A stretch of DNA of 64,000 bases, taken from Actinomycetospora cinnamomea. Its GTDB lineage: Bacteria > Actinomycetota > Actinomycetes > Mycobacteriales > Pseudonocardiaceae. Where the stretch lies: the NCBI RefSeq assembly GCF_003096675.1, contig NZ_QEKW01000010.1, positions 62,001-126,000 of the forward strand, read 5' to 3'. Below, piece after piece: positions 22,198 to 35,527 of the stretch (position 1 is its first letter; each line of letters opens with the position of its first letter). Position numbers and translations under genes: made by a program. The notes under the pieces are model-generated. The model saw only the letters and a program-made list of their open reading frames with translations. It was not told the origin of the DNA and made no database searches.

Positions 22198-24729
22198 ATG
22201 AGCACCGGTCCCGCCACCCGCCCCCTCGAGCCCGACACCCCGTCGGGCCCGCCGGCGCGCTCGGCGGCGTCCGCCCTCTCCCGTCGTCTCGCCGCGGCGG
22301 CCGCCGGGGGTGGTGACGCCGGGGCCGGGGCGGCGGTGCGCCGGGCGGCCGAGCGCCCGGATCCGGAGCACGACCCCCTGCTCGAGGGCATGAACCCGCC
22401 GCAGCGCGAGGCCGTGGTGCACACGGGGTCGCCGCTGCTCATCGTGGCGGGCGCCGGGTCGGGCAAGACCCGGGTGCTCACCCACCGCATCGCCTGGCAG
22501 ATGCGTCACCAGGGCGTGGGGCCGGGCCAGGTCATGGCCATCACGTTCACCAACAAGGCCGCGGCCGAGATGCGGGAGCGGGTGGCCGCGCTGGTCGGGC
22601 GGCGGGCCAACGCGATGTGGGTCTCGACGTTCCACTCGATGTGCGTGCGCATCCTGCGTCGCGAGTACCGCCACCTGGACCTGAGCTCGACGTTCTCGAT
22701 CTACGACGCCGACGACTCGCGGCGGCTCGTCGCGTCGGTGGCCCGGGGGCTCGACCTCGACGCCAAGAAGTACTCGCCCCGCGGGCTGCTGGCGCGCATC
22801 TCGGCGTGGAAGAACGAGCTGGTCCCGCCGGTGGAGGCCGCCGACGCCGCCACCACCGAGGCCGAGAAGCGCACGGCCGAGGTCTACACCGTCTACCAAC
22901 AGCGGCTGCAGCAGTCGAACTCGCTCGACTTCGACGACCTCATCGGCCGCACCGTCGACCTGCTGACCCGCTTCCCCGACGTCGCCGAGTACTACCGGCG
23001 CCGGTTCCGGCACATCCTCGTCGACGAGTACCAGGACACCAACCACGCGCAGTACATGCTGGTCCGGGCCCTGGCGGCGGGCAGCGAGGACGGCGCGGTG
23101 CCGCCCGCCGAGCTGTGCGTCGTCGGCGACGCCGACCAGTCGATCTACGCCTTCCGCGGCGCCACCATCCGCAACATCGTGGAGTTCGAGCGCGACTACC
23201 CCGAGGCGCGCACGATCCTGCTCGAGCAGAACTACCGCTCCACCCAGCGCATCCTCACCGCGGCCAACGCCGTCATCAGCCGCAACCCGGACCGTCGCGA
23301 CAAGCGGCTGTGGACCGACGCGGGCGACGGAGAGCTGGTGGTCGGCTACGTCGCCGACAACGAGCACGACGAGGCCGCGTTCGTGGCCCAGGAGATCGAC
23401 CGGCTCGTCGACGCGGGGGAGTACCGGTTCGGCGAGGTCGCGGTGTTCTACCGGACCAACGGCCAGTCGCGGGTCTTCGAGGACGTCTTCATCCGCCTCG
23501 GGCTGCCCTACAAGATCGTCGGTGGGGTGCGGTTCTACGAGCGCCGCGAGGTCCGCGACGCGCTGGCGTACCTCAAGGTGCTGTCCAACCCCGAGGACAC
23601 GGTGTCGCTGCGCCGCATCCTCAACGTGCCCAAGCGCGGTATCGGCGACCGCGCCGAGACGGTGGTCGCCGACGCCGCCGACCGCGATCGCACCACCTTC
23701 GCCGCCGCGCTGCGCCGCGCGGCCGCAGGCGAGGTCCACGGCCTGGCCACGCGCTCGCAGCGCAACATCGCCGACTTCGTCGAGATGCTCGACGGGCTGG
23801 CCGAGCTCGTGGTGGGCGGGGCGCCGGTGGACGAGGTGCTCGAGGCGATCCTCGAGCGTTCGGGCTACCGCGCCGAGCTCGAGGGCTCGGAGGATCCCCA
23901 GGAGCAGTCCCGCCTGGAGAACCTCCAGGAGCTCGTCAGCGTGGCCCGCGAGTTCGTCCAGGACGCCCGCAACGCGGAGGGCCTGGACGAGGACACGATC
24001 GTCGCGGAGCGGACCGAGGAGCAGGCCGCGAACCAGGACCCGGCCCAGGACGAGGACGGACCGGCCCCCGGCTCGCTGGAGGCATTCCTCGAGCGGGTCT
24101 CGCTGGTCGCCGACGCCGACTCGATCCCCGACGGCGGGGACGGCGTGGTGACGCTGATGACGCTGCACACCGCCAAGGGCCTGGAGTTCCCGGTCGTGTT
24201 CGCGACGGGCTGGGAGGACGGCGTCTTCCCGCACTCGCGGGCGCTGGCCGACCCCGCTGAGCTCAGCGAGGAGCGCCGGCTCGCCTACGTCGGCATCACC
24301 CGCGCCCAGCAGCGCCTCTACCTGTCGCGCGCGGTGATGCGGTCGGCGTTCGGCCAGCCGCAGGCCAATCCGCCGTCACGCTTCCTCGACGAGGTCCCCG
24401 CCGACGTGTGGGACTGGCGGCGCCTCGAGCCCAGCGCGGAACGCTCGTCCCCGGTCGGGCGCACGCGCTTCGGCGCCGGGCGCTGGGCGAGCCCGGGCAC
24501 CGACATCAGCGGGCGCCCCTCCCGCCCGTCGCCGATGCGCCCGGACTGGAAGGAGGCGCCGACGATCTCCCTCGACGTCGGCGACCGCGTCAGCCACGAC
24601 AAGTACGGCCTCGGCACCGTCACCTCGGTCGACGGCGTGGGCTCGCGGGCCACGGCGACCATCGACTTCGGCTCCTCGGGCACCGTGCGGCTCATGCTCA
24701 TCGGCGGCGTGCCGCTCACCAAGCTGTAG
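22198..24729 (+). CDS. pcrA: ATP-dependent DNA helicase UvrD/PcrA (UvrD1 type)
   Basis: 843 residues, superfamily 1A 3'-5' helicase. After a 60-residue Ala/Gly-rich head come the Q-motif NPPQREAV, Walker A AGAGSGKT (Lys90), TFTNKAAAEMRERV (Ia), VDEYQDTNHAQY (II), GDADQSIYAFRGA (III), LEQNYRST (IV), TLHTAKGLEFPVVF (V) and VGITRAQQRLYLS (VI). The C-terminus is a Tudor-like fold (GDRVSHDKYGLGTV), which binds RNA polymerase in relatives. Roles are nucleotide excision repair, replication-fork processing and transcription-coupled repair. A TAGCGT -10-like hexamer lies about 10 bp before ATG 22198, so the message may be leaderless. Confidence 0.96.
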   Translation: MSTGPATRPLEPDTPSGPPARSAASALSRRLAAAAAGGGDAGAGAAVRRAAERPDPEHDPLLEGMNPPQREAVVHTGSPLLIVAGAGSGKTRVLTHRIAWQMRHQGVGPGQVMAITFTNKAAAEMRERVAALVGRRANAMWVSTFHSMCVRILRREYRHLDLSSTFSIYDADDSRRLVASVARGLDLDAKKYSPRGLLARISAWKNELVPPVEAADAATTEAEKRTAEVYTVYQQRLQQSNSLDFDDLIGRTVDLLTRFPDVAEYYRRRFRHILVDEYQDTNHAQYMLVRALAAGSEDGAVPPAELCVVGDADQSIYAFRGATIRNIVEFERDYPEARTILLEQNYRSTQRILTAANAVISRNPDRRDKRLWTDAGDGELVVGYVADNEHDEAAFVAQEIDRLVDAGEYRFGEVAVFYRTNGQSRVFEDVFIRLGLPYKIVGGVRFYERREVRDALAYLKVLSNPEDTVSLRRILNVPKRGIGDRAETVVADAADRDRTTFAAALRRAAAGEVHGLATRSQRNIADFVEMLDGLAELVVGGAPVDEVLEAILERSGYRAELEGSEDPQEQSRLENLQELVSVAREFVQDARNAEGLDEDTIVAERTEEQAANQDPAQDEDGPAPGSLEAFLERVSLVADADSIPDGGDGVVTLMTLHTAKGLEFPVVFATGWEDGVFPHSRALADPAELSEERRLAYVGITRAQQRLYLSRAVMRSAFGQPQANPPSRFLDEVPADVWDWRRLEPSAERSSPVGRTRFGAGRWASPGTDISGRPSRPSPMRPDWKEAPTISLDVGDRVSHDKYGLGTVTSVDGVGSRATATIDFGSSGTVRLMLIGGVPLTKL

Positions 24730-24742
24730 CACCGGCCGCGGG

Positions 24743-24770
24743 CCTCCCGGAGGGAACGCCTCCCGGGAGC
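24743..24770 (+). terminator. Terminator-like hairpin after the helicase gene
   Basis: CCTCCCGGAGG and CCTCCCGGGAG (24743-24753, 24759-24769) pair with one bulge around GAACG, 14 bp after the helicase stop. No U-tract, as usual in such GC-rich genomes. Confidence 0.5.
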
Positions 24771-24835
24771 GAGGGGCACGTTCCGCAGCCCGGGCGGCGT
24801 TCGAGCATGCTCGACGTGCCCCTCGGACACGACGA

Positions 24836-24864
24836 GGGCCCCGGAGCGCGTGGCTCCGGGGCCC
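24836..24864. terminator. Bidirectional terminator hairpin
   Basis: A perfect 12-bp stem GGGCCCCGGAGC / GCTCCGGGGCCC (24836-24847, 24853-24864) with a 5-base loop. It lies between the convergent helicase and M23 peptidase genes, 23 bp from the peptidase stop. Confidence 0.7.
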
Positions 24865-24886
24865 TGGCCGTCCTGCGGGGAGCGGA

Positions 24887-26134
24887 CTAGTCCTGTCGGG
24901 ACCCCAGCGAGATGCCGCGCTCGGCGAGCCACGGCAGCGGGTTGATCTTGTTCTCGCCGTTCTCCCACACCTCGAAGTGCAGGTGCGGGCCGGTCGACCG
25001 GCCGCGGTTGCCGATCTCGGCGATCTCCTCGCCGGCGCGGACCTGCTGGCCCTCGCGGACGTAGGAGCGGTTGACGTGCCCGTAGACGTTGATCGTCCCG
25101 TCCTCGAGCTGGACCTTGACCCACATGCCGAAGCCGCTGGCCGGCCCGGACTCGATCACGGTGCCGTCGCCGACCGAGACGATCGGGGTGCCGATCGGGC
25201 CGGCGATGTCGATGCCGCGGTGCGAGCTGCCCCACCGGGCGCCGAAGCCCGAGGTGAAGCGGCCCTCGGCGGGCTTGACGAAGTCGGGTCGTGCGGCCTC
25301 GGCGGCGGCGCGGGCCTGGGCGGCGGCGCGCTCGGCCGCCTTGTTCAGCGCGCCGACCTGGCCGGCGCGCTCCTCGGACGACGCGGAGGACGACGCGTCC
25401 GAGGAAGCCGTGGAGGACGTGGGGCCGGCCCCCGCGGGCGCGGTGACCGGCAGGACGCCGGAGGTGGCCGCGTCGAGTCCGGACGCCGGGCCCGCGCCGG
25501 CGGCACCGGAGGTCGCGTCGGCGGTGGAGCTGTGGTCGGACGCGAGCGCGAGCTCGGCCGTGGTGGGCGCGTCGCCGAGGGCGTCGAGCCCGGCGAGGCT
25601 GTGCCCCGCCGTGGCGAGCGCGCCGGCGGCCACGGCGGCCACGGCGAGCCGGCCGCGCAGGGCGGAGGGACCACCGGTCTGGCGCCCGGTCGGGGGTGCC
25701 GGGCGGCGCTCACCCCGTACGTCGCGGCGCTGGGGGGCGCGGCGGGGGTCGCGCGGGTCGTGCCGCGGGTCCGGCGGGCGCTGCGGGGCCCGAGGGGCCT
25801 GCGTGCCCTGCCGCTCGACGGGGTGGCCGCCGGTGGGGGGCTCCTCGGGGCGCGGGGGCCGGGGGCCGGGCGGGGTGGGCGCGGGACCGGGGCGTACCCC
25901 GATCGGACGGGCGGGCACCGGGCCCGGGGCGTGCCCGGGACGGCTGACCAGGCCCGCGGCGTCGCCCCCGCGGCGCCCACCGCGGGCGCCGAGCCCGGGC
26001 AGACCGCCGGCGAGGCCGCCGAGGTCGGGGAAGCGCGGCGCCGACGGTCCGCCCGCGAGGGCGGGGGTGAGACCGAAGGAGCCGAAGAGGGGCGCGGACG
26101 GCGGGCGGGGGGAGCTGTGACTCGCCAAGACCAT
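24887..26134 (-). CDS. M23 (LytM) family cell-wall metallopeptidase
   Basis: 415 residues. A long proline/arginine-rich N-terminal region (1-158) precedes one hydrophobic segment (about 161-180) that anchors or exports the protein. A Ser/Ala-rich linker and a helical stretch (about 254-282) follow, then the LytM domain (about 288-400). The zinc ligands are His305 and Asp309 (HRGIDIA) and His386 in HLHFEVW, with His384 catalytic. Such enzymes cut peptidoglycan cross-links or act as amidase activators. It is the Rv0950c counterpart by synteny. ATG 26134 is preceded by GGGAAGG; the frame is open upstream but that part is arginine-rich and lacks homology. Confidence 0.9.
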   Translation of the reverse strand: MVLASHSSPRPPSAPLFGSFGLTPALAGGPSAPRFPDLGGLAGGLPGLGARGGRRGGDAAGLVSRPGHAPGPVPARPIGVRPGPAPTPPGPRPPRPEEPPTGGHPVERQGTQAPRAPQRPPDPRHDPRDPRRAPQRRDVRGERRPAPPTGRQTGGPSALRGRLAVAAVAAGALATAGHSLAGLDALGDAPTTAELALASDHSSTADATSGAAGAGPASGLDAATSGVLPVTAPAGAGPTSSTASSDASSSASSEERAGQVGALNKAAERAAAQARAAAEAARPDFVKPAEGRFTSGFGARWGSSHRGIDIAGPIGTPIVSVGDGTVIESGPASGFGMWVKVQLEDGTINVYGHVNRSYVREGQQVRAGEEIAEIGNRGRSTGPHLHFEVWENGENKINPLPWLAERGISLGSRQD

Positions 26135-26248
26135 CCTTCCCGCTGATCGGGGTCGGTCGCGCCGGCGCGGGCCGGGGAAGCCCTGACGGAACGTTCGGGG
26201 TCGTTCCGTATGCCGTTCGTGACCTGACCGTGATGAGGACGGCGAGAA

Positions 26249-26277
26249 GGTAGCCACGCGCTCACGCTGCGGGCAAA
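26249..26277 (-). promoter_or_regulatory. Possible sigma-70-type promoter of the M23 peptidase
   Basis: On the minus strand, TTTGCC (26272-26277) and GCTACC (26249-26254) are spaced by 17 bp, about 115 bp before the start codon. I looked in this leader for a c-di-AMP riboswitch as seen before some actinobacterial wall hydrolases and could not recognise one. Confidence 0.35.
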
Positions 26278-26418
26278 CGACACGAGTCCCCTGAGTCGGT
26301 CGCTACGCCGTGCGTGCGGGCGTACGCGCCGAGCGGTCGTCACCGGGTCGGGTGACGCGGCCCGGTCCGCGCGGCCGCGGGCACGCCGCTCGTCGCGGCG
26401 TCCCGGGCGGGGCCGTCG

Positions 26419-27408
26419 TCAGCCGGCGAGTGCGCGGTCCCGGGCGCCCTCGGGCACGCAGCGGGCGAGCAGCCGCGTCACCAGGTGGACGACGTCCGGA
26501 TCGATGGTCATCGACAGGTGCCCGACGTGCTCGAGCACGACCTCGGAGACGTCCAGGTCCGGGTGCTCGAGGCGCGCGGCGGACTGCGGGATGATCAGCT
26601 GGTCCTGCTTGCTCCACACCGCGACGACGTGCGTGCGGCACCCGGGCGCCGGCTCGTCGAGCTCGCGGATCAGGTCGGAGCCCGGGCAGAGCTGCTGGGG
26701 CACCCGGGTCGGCGGCAGGAAGTGCGCGATGAGGCTGCCGCGGTGCGGCGTGCCGAGGGTGACGAGCGTGTCGACCCGCGCGTCGCCCCCGAGGCGCTGG
26801 ACGTAGTAGCGGGCCATCAGCCCGCCGAGCGAGTGCCCGACGATGTGGACCTTGTCGGACCCCGTGCTGGCGCAGATGCGCTCGACGTGGTGGCCGATCT
26901 CGCGGGCGGCGACCCGGATGTCGCCGGTGAAGGCGGTGAGGACGCTGAAGTTCACCGCGTGCACGACGCCGAACCCGCGCCGGCGCAGGGCCCGGGCGAG
27001 CAGGGTGAAGATCGAGCGGTTGTCGACGATGCCGTGCACCAGCAGCACCGGCGTCGTCGAGGCGTCCATGTCCGAGACCACGAGGCTGCGCTGCGAGGGG
27101 CTCAGCGCGGCCGTGCGGTGGTGGACGAACGTGCCCGCCGGGCGCAGGACCTCGTCGACCAGACCCCAGGGGTAGAGCGAGAGGTGCACGGCCGTGTAGG
27201 CGATCTCGACGGCCAGCCCGCGGACGCCCGCCGGGACGCCGACCTGGCGCGCGGCGTACAGGGCCCCGCGCCACAGGGCGCCGGCGATGACGCCGAGGGA
27301 GCTCTCCGTGCGTGCGGGGGCGTGCGGCGCGTCCGGCTCCGCTGCCGGGACCACGGGTCCGACTCCGCGCCGCTGCGAGTCCCTCGACATGACGCCCGTC
27401 ACGTCCAT
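26419..27408 (-). CDS. Alpha/beta hydrolase (triacylglycerol lipase/esterase type)
   Basis: 329 residues. The oxyanion strand is [16 protein letters not shown], the nucleophile elbow GHSLGG (serine in [14 protein letters not shown]), a possible acid in VWSKQDQLI, and the catalytic His in [10 protein letters not shown] helical N-terminal region (about 35-90) could contact the membrane. The fold and [12 protein letters not shown] resemble LipA-like lipases. It would hydrolyse acyl esters, perhaps lipids; the substrate is unknown. Starts at ATG 27408 or 27390 are both possible. The 283 bp to sucC hold no clear element beyond a TAGGGT -10-like hexamer near 27586. Confidence 0.85.
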   Translation of the reverse strand: MDVTGVMSRDSQRRGVGPVVPAAEPDAPHAPARTESSLGVIAGALWRGALYAARQVGVPAGVRGLAVEIAYTAVHLSLYPWGLVDEVLRPAGTFVHHRTAALSPSQRSLVVSDMDASTTPVLLVHGIVDNRSIFTLLARALRRRGFGVVHAVNFSVLTAFTGDIRVAAREIGHHVERICASTGSDKVHIVGHSLGGLMARYYVQRLGGDARVDTLVTLGTPHRGSLIAHFLPPTRVPQQLCPGSDLIRELDEPAPGCRTHVVAVWSKQDQLIIPQSAARLEHPDLDVSEVVLEHVGHLSMTIDPDVVHLVTRLLARCVPEGARDRALAG

Positions 27409-27691
27409 GGGGTGGACGTTAGGCGTTGTTCACACCGGTGTCCGCCGGGTGTCGGGTCCAGACCGATCAAGATCGGGTGGCGGGGCCCGGCCGGAGCACG
27501 CCTGGAACGATCCAGCACCTCGCGACCCGGGCACCCTGTGTCCTGGGTCGCCCCCGTACCCACGACCAGGGCCGTCCCGCGTGGATAGGGTCGCCGCGCA
27601 TCCGTCGAGACGTGGCGCCACGGGCGCCGCGCGACCTCGCCCGGACACCGCCGCGCGGCGGCGCCGGCGAGTTGGTGAGGAGAGTTCACGA

Positions 27692-28861
27692 GTGGACCTG
27701 TACGAGTACCAGGCGAAGGACGTCTTCGCCGCCCACGGGGTGCCGGTGCTGCCCGGTCGCACCGTCGACACCGCCGCGGAGGCCGAGCGCGCCGCGCAGG
27801 AGATCGGCACGGCGGTGGTGGTCAAGGCGCAGGTGAAGACGGGCGGGCGCGGCAAGGCGGGCGGCGTCAAGCTCGCGAAGGACCCGGCCGAGGCCAAGGA
27901 GAAGGCCGAGGCGATCCTCGGGCTGGACATCAAGGGCCACGTCGTGCACCGGGTCCTGGTCACCGAGGCCAGCGACATCGCCGAGGAGTACTACTTCTCC
28001 TTCCTGCTCGACCGGTCCAACCGCACGTTCCTCGCGATGTGCTCGGCCGAGGGCGGCATGGAGATCGAGGAGCTCGCGGTCGAGCGGCCCGAGGCGCTGG
28101 CGCGGGTGCCGATCGACCCGATCGCCGGCGTCGACCGCGCGAAGGCCGACGAGATCGTGAAGCAGGGCAAGCTGCCCGCGGAGATCGCCGACGAGGCCGC
28201 GCAGGTGATCGTCAAGCTCTGGGAGACGTTCGTCGGCGAGGACGCGACGCTGGTCGAGGTCAACCCGCTGGTGCGCGACCCGCAGGACCGGGTCATCGCG
28301 CTCGACGGCAAGGTCACCCTCGACGACAACGCCGACTTCCGGCACGCCGAGCACGCCCAGCTGGTCGACGAGCGGACCGCCAACCCGCTCGAGGCCAAGG
28401 CCAAGGAGAAGGGCCTCAACTACGTCAAGCTCGAGGGCGGCCAGGTCGGCATCATCGGCAACGGCGCGGGCCTGGTCATGTCGACCCTCGACGTCGTCGC
28501 CTACGCCGGCGAGGCGCACGGCGGCATGAAGCCCGCCAACTTCCTCGACATCGGCGGCGGCGCCTCGGCCGAGGTGATGGCGGCCGGGATGGACGTCATC
28601 CTCGGTGACGACGACGTCAAGAGCGTCTTCGTCAACGTCTTCGGCGGCATCACCGCGTGCGACGCGGTGGCCAACGGCATCGTCGAGGCGCTGGGGATCC
28701 TGGGCGACGACGCGACCAAGCCGCTCGTCGTCCGCCTGGACGGCAACAACGTCGACGAGGGCCGCCGGATCCTCGCCGAGGCGAACCACCCGCTGGTCAC
28801 GGTGGTGGACACGATGGACGACGCGGCCGCGAAGGCCGCCGAGCTGGCTGCGAGGGCCTGA
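27692..28861 (+). CDS. sucC: Succinyl-CoA synthetase, ADP-forming, beta subunit
   Basis: 389 residues. It starts at GTG 27692 (GAGGAG upstream), giving the typical [19 protein letters not shown]. The ATP-grasp domain has [30 protein letters not shown] and VEVNPL. The CoA-ligase domain has [21 protein letters not shown] and VFVNVFGGI. With SucD it interconverts succinyl-CoA and succinate with substrate-level phosphorylation in the TCA cycle. sucD follows after 1 bp. Length and motifs are normal. Confidence 0.98.
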   Translation: MDLYEYQAKDVFAAHGVPVLPGRTVDTAAEAERAAQEIGTAVVVKAQVKTGGRGKAGGVKLAKDPAEAKEKAEAILGLDIKGHVVHRVLVTEASDIAEEYYFSFLLDRSNRTFLAMCSAEGGMEIEELAVERPEALARVPIDPIAGVDRAKADEIVKQGKLPAEIADEAAQVIVKLWETFVGEDATLVEVNPLVRDPQDRVIALDGKVTLDDNADFRHAEHAQLVDERTANPLEAKAKEKGLNYVKLEGGQVGIIGNGAGLVMSTLDVVAYAGEAHGGMKPANFLDIGGGASAEVMAAGMDVILGDDDVKSVFVNVFGGITACDAVANGIVEALGILGDDATKPLVVRLDGNNVDEGRRILAEANHPLVTVVDTMDDAAAKAAELAARA

Positions 28862-28862
28862 C

Positions 28863-31398
<2,536 letters not shown>

Positions 31399-31463
31399 GC
31401 GGGTCGCCGGGCCACGCGGCGTGGCGGCCCGGGAGCACCGCCGCCGCCTGACAGGCTCGGGTC

Positions 31464-32996
31464 GTGACGGTGCCGACCAGCGAGACCTCTCGGCGTGCCC
31501 GTCGCGGTGACACCGCGCCGGCGCCGGCCGGGTCGCCGGCCTGGGTGCCGGTGCTCGCAAGGGTGGCGCTGCTGCCGCCCGCGGTCTGCTACGCGATCGC
31601 GGTGGTGCTGGCCGGCGTGGTCGCGGCGCTCGCGTCCGGAACGACGCCGGGAGGGGAGCCGGGGCTCGGGCAGGCGCTCGCGGTCGGTGTGCCGCTCTGG
31701 CTGGTCGCCCACCTCGTGCCCCTCCAGGTCACCGGCGCGCCGCTCGGCGTGCTGCCGCTGGCCCCCGCGATGGCGCTGTCGGTGCTGATCGCGGGCACCG
31801 CGCGCGGCGCCGTCCGTCGTCTGGGCCGTCCCGCCGACGCGCGGGGACCGCTGCACGGCGTCCTCGTGCCCGTCGTGGCCACTGCGGCCGCCGCCCACGC
31901 CGTGATCGGGGTGTTGGCCGCGGCGCTGCTGACCCCCGAGGCCGTGGTCGACGCCTCGCCCGGGCTCGCCGGTGTCGTCTGCGGCCTGCTCGGTGGGCTC
32001 GCCGCCCTCGCCGGGGCCGCCCGGCCCTGCGGCCTGGCCCTCGTCCCGCGCCGCCTGCCCGCCTGGGCCCGGCACGGCCTGCGCGGTGCCGGTCTCGCGG
32101 CCACGGCGCTGCTGACCGCCGGGGCGGGTCTGCTGCTCGCGGCCCTGCTGGCCGACGGGGCCGCGGTGCGCGCCGTGTTCGCCGACGTCGCGCCCGAGGC
32201 CGGCAGCGGTGCGGGGCTGGCGCTGGTCTGCGTCGCCTACCTGCCGAACGCGGTGGTCGCGGCCGCCGCCTGGCTGATCGGCCCGGGGGTGTCGATCGGG
32301 CTCGCCGCGGCGACCCCGACCGGGATCAGCTCGGGCCTGCTGCCCCCGATCCCGCTGGCCGCGCTGCTGCCCCAGAGCCCGCCACCGACCTGGGCGGGGC
32401 TCGCCTTCGCGGTGCCGCTCGCCGTCGGGAGCGCCGTGGGCTGGCGCCTCGCGCCGACCGCCCGCGACGCGGCCACCCGCATCCGGGCGACCGTCACGGC
32501 CGCCGTCGGCGCGGGCGCCCTCCTGGGGCTCGCGGCGGCGCTGTCGGGCGGGCGGCTCGGCGCGGGCCCGTTCGACCCCGTGACCGTCCCGGCCCTGCCG
32601 GTGGCCCTGGCGGTGCTCGGCTGGGTGCTCGTCCCCGGCCTCGTCGTCGCCCTGCTCGCGGTGCCCCTGGGCACGCCCACCACGCGCGGACGGCCGCGCC
32701 GCCCGTCCACCCCGGTCGCCGCCACGCAGGCGGCGCGCGACGAGCCCGGGAACGCCGGAGAGGACGCCGCCGAGGCCGCCCGCGCTCAACCCGGGCCCGC
32801 GCCGGACAGGGCAGGCGGGCCGGACGCGACGGACGGGCCGGAGGCGACGGACGACGTCGAGGCCGCGGATGCGACGTCCGGGGCCGACGACAGCGCCGGG
32901 GACGCGCCCGCCCGACCGCGCGCCTCCACCCGCTCCCCCCGCCGCGGCGCCGGCGCGTCGCGCACCCGGAGACGCCGCAGCGGTCGCGGAGCGTGA
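31464..32996 (+). CDS. DUF6350-type polytopic membrane protein
   Basis: 510 residues with roughly ten hydrophobic segments between residues 30 and 405, and a polar tail rich in A, D, E and P that ends in arginines ([12 protein letters not shown]). Its place between the DUF5336-like gene and purN matches Rv0955. The biochemical function is unknown. GTG 31464 gives [11 protein letters not shown]. Conserved-looking stretches are [20 protein letters not shown] and [10 protein letters not shown]. Confidence 0.8.
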   Translation: MTVPTSETSRRARRGDTAPAPAGSPAWVPVLARVALLPPAVCYAIAVVLAGVVAALASGTTPGGEPGLGQALAVGVPLWLVAHLVPLQVTGAPLGVLPLAPAMALSVLIAGTARGAVRRLGRPADARGPLHGVLVPVVATAAAAHAVIGVLAAALLTPEAVVDASPGLAGVVCGLLGGLAALAGAARPCGLALVPRRLPAWARHGLRGAGLAATALLTAGAGLLLAALLADGAAVRAVFADVAPEAGSGAGLALVCVAYLPNAVVAAAAWLIGPGVSIGLAAATPTGISSGLLPPIPLAALLPQSPPPTWAGLAFAVPLAVGSAVGWRLAPTARDAATRIRATVTAAVGAGALLGLAAALSGGRLGAGPFDPVTVPALPVALAVLGWVLVPGLVVALLAVPLGTPTTRGRPRRPSTPVAATQAARDEPGNAGEDAAEAARAQPGPAPDRAGGPDATDGPEATDDVEAADATSGADDSAGDAPARPRASTRSPRRGAGASRTRRRRSGRGA

Positions 32997-33074
32997 CGCC
33001 CACGACCGGGGGCGGCGCCGGTCGGAGCAGGCCCCTAACCTGGTGCCGACATCCGCGGCGGCCCGGGAGCAGCG

Positions 33075-33716
33075 CTGACCACCACCGAGCAGCACCGCTT
33101 GCGACTGCCGTCGCCCGCCCGCGTCACCGTCCTCGCGTCGGGCTCGGGCAGCCTGCTGCAGGCGCTGCTCGACGCGGGGGACGACGCGGAGCACCCGGCG
33201 CGCGTCGTCGCGGTCGTCTCCGACCGCGCGGGCGTCGGCGCGCTGGACCGGGCGACGGCCGCGGGCGTGCCCACCGCCGTCGTCCGCCCCGGCGACCACC
33301 CCGACCGCGTCGCCTGGGACGAGGCCCTGGCCGCCACCGTCGCGGGGACCGAGCCGGACCTCGTGGTCTCCGCCGGCTTCGCCCGCCTGCTCGGCCCGGC
33401 GTTCCTCGCCGCCTTCGGCGGGCGGACGATCAACACCCATCCCGCCCTGCTGCCCGCGTTCCCGGGCGCGCAACCGGTCCGCGACACCGTGGCCTACGGC
33501 GTGAAGGTCACCGGCGCGACCGTTCACCTGGTCGACGCGGGCGTGGACACGGGCCCGGTCCTGGCCCAGGAAGCCGTCACCGTCGATCCCGACGACACCG
33601 AGGACACCCTGCACGAGCGCATCAAGGTGGTGGAGCGACGGGTCCTCGTCGAGACCGTCGCGGCGCTGGTCCGCCACGGCGCCACCGTCACCGGACGAGG
33701 AGTGAGAATCCCGTGA
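33075..33716 (+). CDS. purN: Phosphoribosylglycinamide formyltransferase (GART)
   Basis: About 205-213 residues. It transfers a formyl group from 10-formyl-THF to GAR in purine synthesis. It has [14 protein letters not shown] at the substrate loop, [17 protein letters not shown], and the active site [13 protein letters not shown] with the Asn/His pair, plus [13 protein letters not shown] carrying the catalytic Asp. No ATG or GTG lies in frame. CTG 33075 has GGGAG 6 bases upstream and gives a normal-length N-terminus. TTG 33099 is the conventional alternative but lacks a good ribosome binding site. The stop overlaps purH by 4 bp. Confidence 0.93.
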   Translation: MTTTEQHRLRLPSPARVTVLASGSGSLLQALLDAGDDAEHPARVVAVVSDRAGVGALDRATAAGVPTAVVRPGDHPDRVAWDEALAATVAGTEPDLVVSAGFARLLGPAFLAAFGGRTINTHPALLPAFPGAQPVRDTVAYGVKVTGATVHLVDAGVDTGPVLAQEAVTVDPDDTEDTLHERIKVVERRVLVETVAALVRHGATVTGRGVRIP

Positions 33717-35350
33717 CCGCCACCGAACCGCAGGTCGCCGCCCTCGCCGAGGGCCGGCGCCCGCTCCGCCGCGCCCTGGTCAGCGTGTTCGACAAGGCCG
33801 GCCTGCTGGACCTGGCCACCGGGCTGCACGCGGCCGGCGTCGAGATCGTCTCCACCGGCTCCACCGCGGGGCGCATCGCCGACGCCGGCGTCCCGGTCAC
33901 GCGGGTGGAGGAGGTCACGGGGTTCCCCGAGTGCCTCGACGGGCGCGTCAAGACGCTGCACCCGCGGGTGCACGCCGGCCTGCTCGCCGACACGCGCCTG
34001 CCGACGCACACCCAGGCGCTCGAGTCGCTCGACATCGCGCCCTTCGACCTGCTGGTGGTCAACCTCTACCCGTTCACCGCCACCGTGGCCTCCGGCGCGT
34101 CGCCCGACGACTGCGTCGAGCAGATCGACATCGGCGGCCCGGCGATGATCCGCGCGGCGGCGAAGAACCACGAGTCGGTCGCCGTCGTCACCGACCCGAC
34201 GCGCTACCCGTGGCTGCTCGAGCAGGCGCAGGAGGGCGGGGTCGTGCTCGCGGACCGGCGCCTGCTGGCCGCCGAGGCGTTCCGGCACACCGCGTCCTAC
34301 GACGTCGCGGTGGCCTCGTGGATGGGCAACGTGCTGACCTCGGACGCCGAGCCGGGCTCACCGTTCCCGGGCTGGGTCGGCACCACGGCCCGGCGCCGGG
34401 AGGTGCTGCGCTACGGCGAGAACCCGCACCAGGCCGCCGCGCTCTACGGCGACCCGGAGGACGCCACCGGGATCGCCGGCGCCACGCAGCTGCACGGCAA
34501 GGAGATGTCGTACAACAACTACGTCGACACCGACGCGGCCTGGCGCGCGGCCCACGACCACGACGGGGTCTGCGTGGCCATCATCAAGCACGCCAACCCG
34601 TGCGGGATCGCGGTGGCGACCGGTGACGAGCCCGGTGACGACCCCGCTGACGACCCCGCTGACGACGTGGTCGCCGCGGTGCACCGCAAGGCCCACGCCT
34701 GCGACCCGACCAGCGCGTTCGGCGGCGTGATCGCGTCGAACACCGAGGTCAGCACGGCCATGGCCGAGACGGTTTCGGAGATCTTCACCGAGGTCATCGT
34801 CGCCCCGTCGTACGCCGAGGGCGCCGTGGACGTCCTCGCGCGGAAGAAGAACATCCGGGTGCTCACCGCGACCTGGGCGCCCGCGGCGGCCGAGCTGCGC
34901 CCGATCTCCGGGGGCCTGCTGCTCCAGCAGCGCGACGCCGTCGACGCACCCGGCGACGACCCCGCCCACTGGACCCTGGCCTGCGGCGACCCCGCCTCGA
35001 GCGAGCAGCTCGCCGACCTCGCCTTCGCCTGGCGGGCCTGCCGGGCGGTCAAGTCCAACGCCATCCTGCTCGCCCACGGCGGCGCGACGATCGGCGTGGG
35101 CATGGGCCAGGTCAACCGGGTCGACGCCGCGAAGCTGGCCGTGGCCCGCGGCGGCGACCGCGTGGCCGGCTCCGTGGCCGCGTCCGACGCGTTCTTCCCG
35201 TTCCCGGACGGGTTCGAGGTGCTCGCCGACGCCGGCGTCGCCGCGGTCGTCCAGCCCGGCGGGTCGGTGCGTGACGAGCAGGTGATCGAGGCCGCGCAGC
35301 GGGCGGGCGTGACGATGTACCTCACCGGGACGCGCCACTTTGCGCATTAG
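33713..35350 (+). CDS. purH: Bifunctional AICAR transformylase/IMP cyclohydrolase
   Basis: 545 residues. The N-terminal MGS-like IMP cyclohydrolase domain (about 20-165) has [16 protein letters not shown] and [19 protein letters not shown]. The AICAR transformylase domain follows, with the catalytic Lys-His in [11 protein letters not shown] and AFGGVIASN, and [10 protein letters not shown] near the end. It performs the last two steps to IMP. GTG 33713 overlaps the purN stop. A stretch rich in DDP (about residues 303-318, [15 protein letters not shown]) is a local insertion in a loop of the transformylase domain. Confidence 0.97.
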   Translation: MTATEPQVAALAEGRRPLRRALVSVFDKAGLLDLATGLHAAGVEIVSTGSTAGRIADAGVPVTRVEEVTGFPECLDGRVKTLHPRVHAGLLADTRLPTHTQALESLDIAPFDLLVVNLYPFTATVASGASPDDCVEQIDIGGPAMIRAAAKNHESVAVVTDPTRYPWLLEQAQEGGVVLADRRLLAAEAFRHTASYDVAVASWMGNVLTSDAEPGSPFPGWVGTTARRREVLRYGENPHQAAALYGDPEDATGIAGATQLHGKEMSYNNYVDTDAAWRAAHDHDGVCVAIIKHANPCGIAVATGDEPGDDPADDPADDVVAAVHRKAHACDPTSAFGGVIASNTEVSTAMAETVSEIFTEVIVAPSYAEGAVDVLARKKNIRVLTATWAPAAAELRPISGGLLLQQRDAVDAPGDDPAHWTLACGDPASSEQLADLAFAWRACRAVKSNAILLAHGGATIGVGMGQVNRVDAAKLAVARGGDRVAGSVAASDAFFPFPDGFEVLADAGVAAVVQPGGSVRDEQVIEAAQRAGVTMYLTGTRHFAH

Positions 35351-35355
35351 CGCTC

Positions 35356-35395
35356 GTGCGCGCTTGCCCGCGCCCTGACACGGGAAAGCGCTCAC
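35356..35395. repeat. Dispersed hairpin repeat, family C, copy 4 (degenerate)
   Basis: Arms 35356-35370 and 35381-35395 (GTGCGCGCTTGCCCG / CGGGAAAGCGCTCAC) pair at 13 of 15 positions. It lies 5 bp after the purH stop and lacks the GAGACCGGAGGTCA tail. A terminator position between convergent genes; the remaining 130 bp before 35528 hold nothing I can support. Confidence 0.6.
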
Positions 35396-35527
35396 ACCCT
35401 CACGCGCCCGGCGCCACGTCCACCCGGCGTTGCCGCAGCCACGCCCCGGCGCGGGCCAGCGCGCGGCCGCGGTGCTGCAGCATCGCGGCGAACCGCCGCG
35501 CCTCGCTTCTGACCATCGTCCCCGCGT

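Noticed and set aside
26135-26300. Possible c-di-AMP (ydaO-type) riboswitch before the M23 peptidase
   Set aside because: The leader does not show the conserved ydaO core segments by eye. A covariance search would be needed to reopen this.
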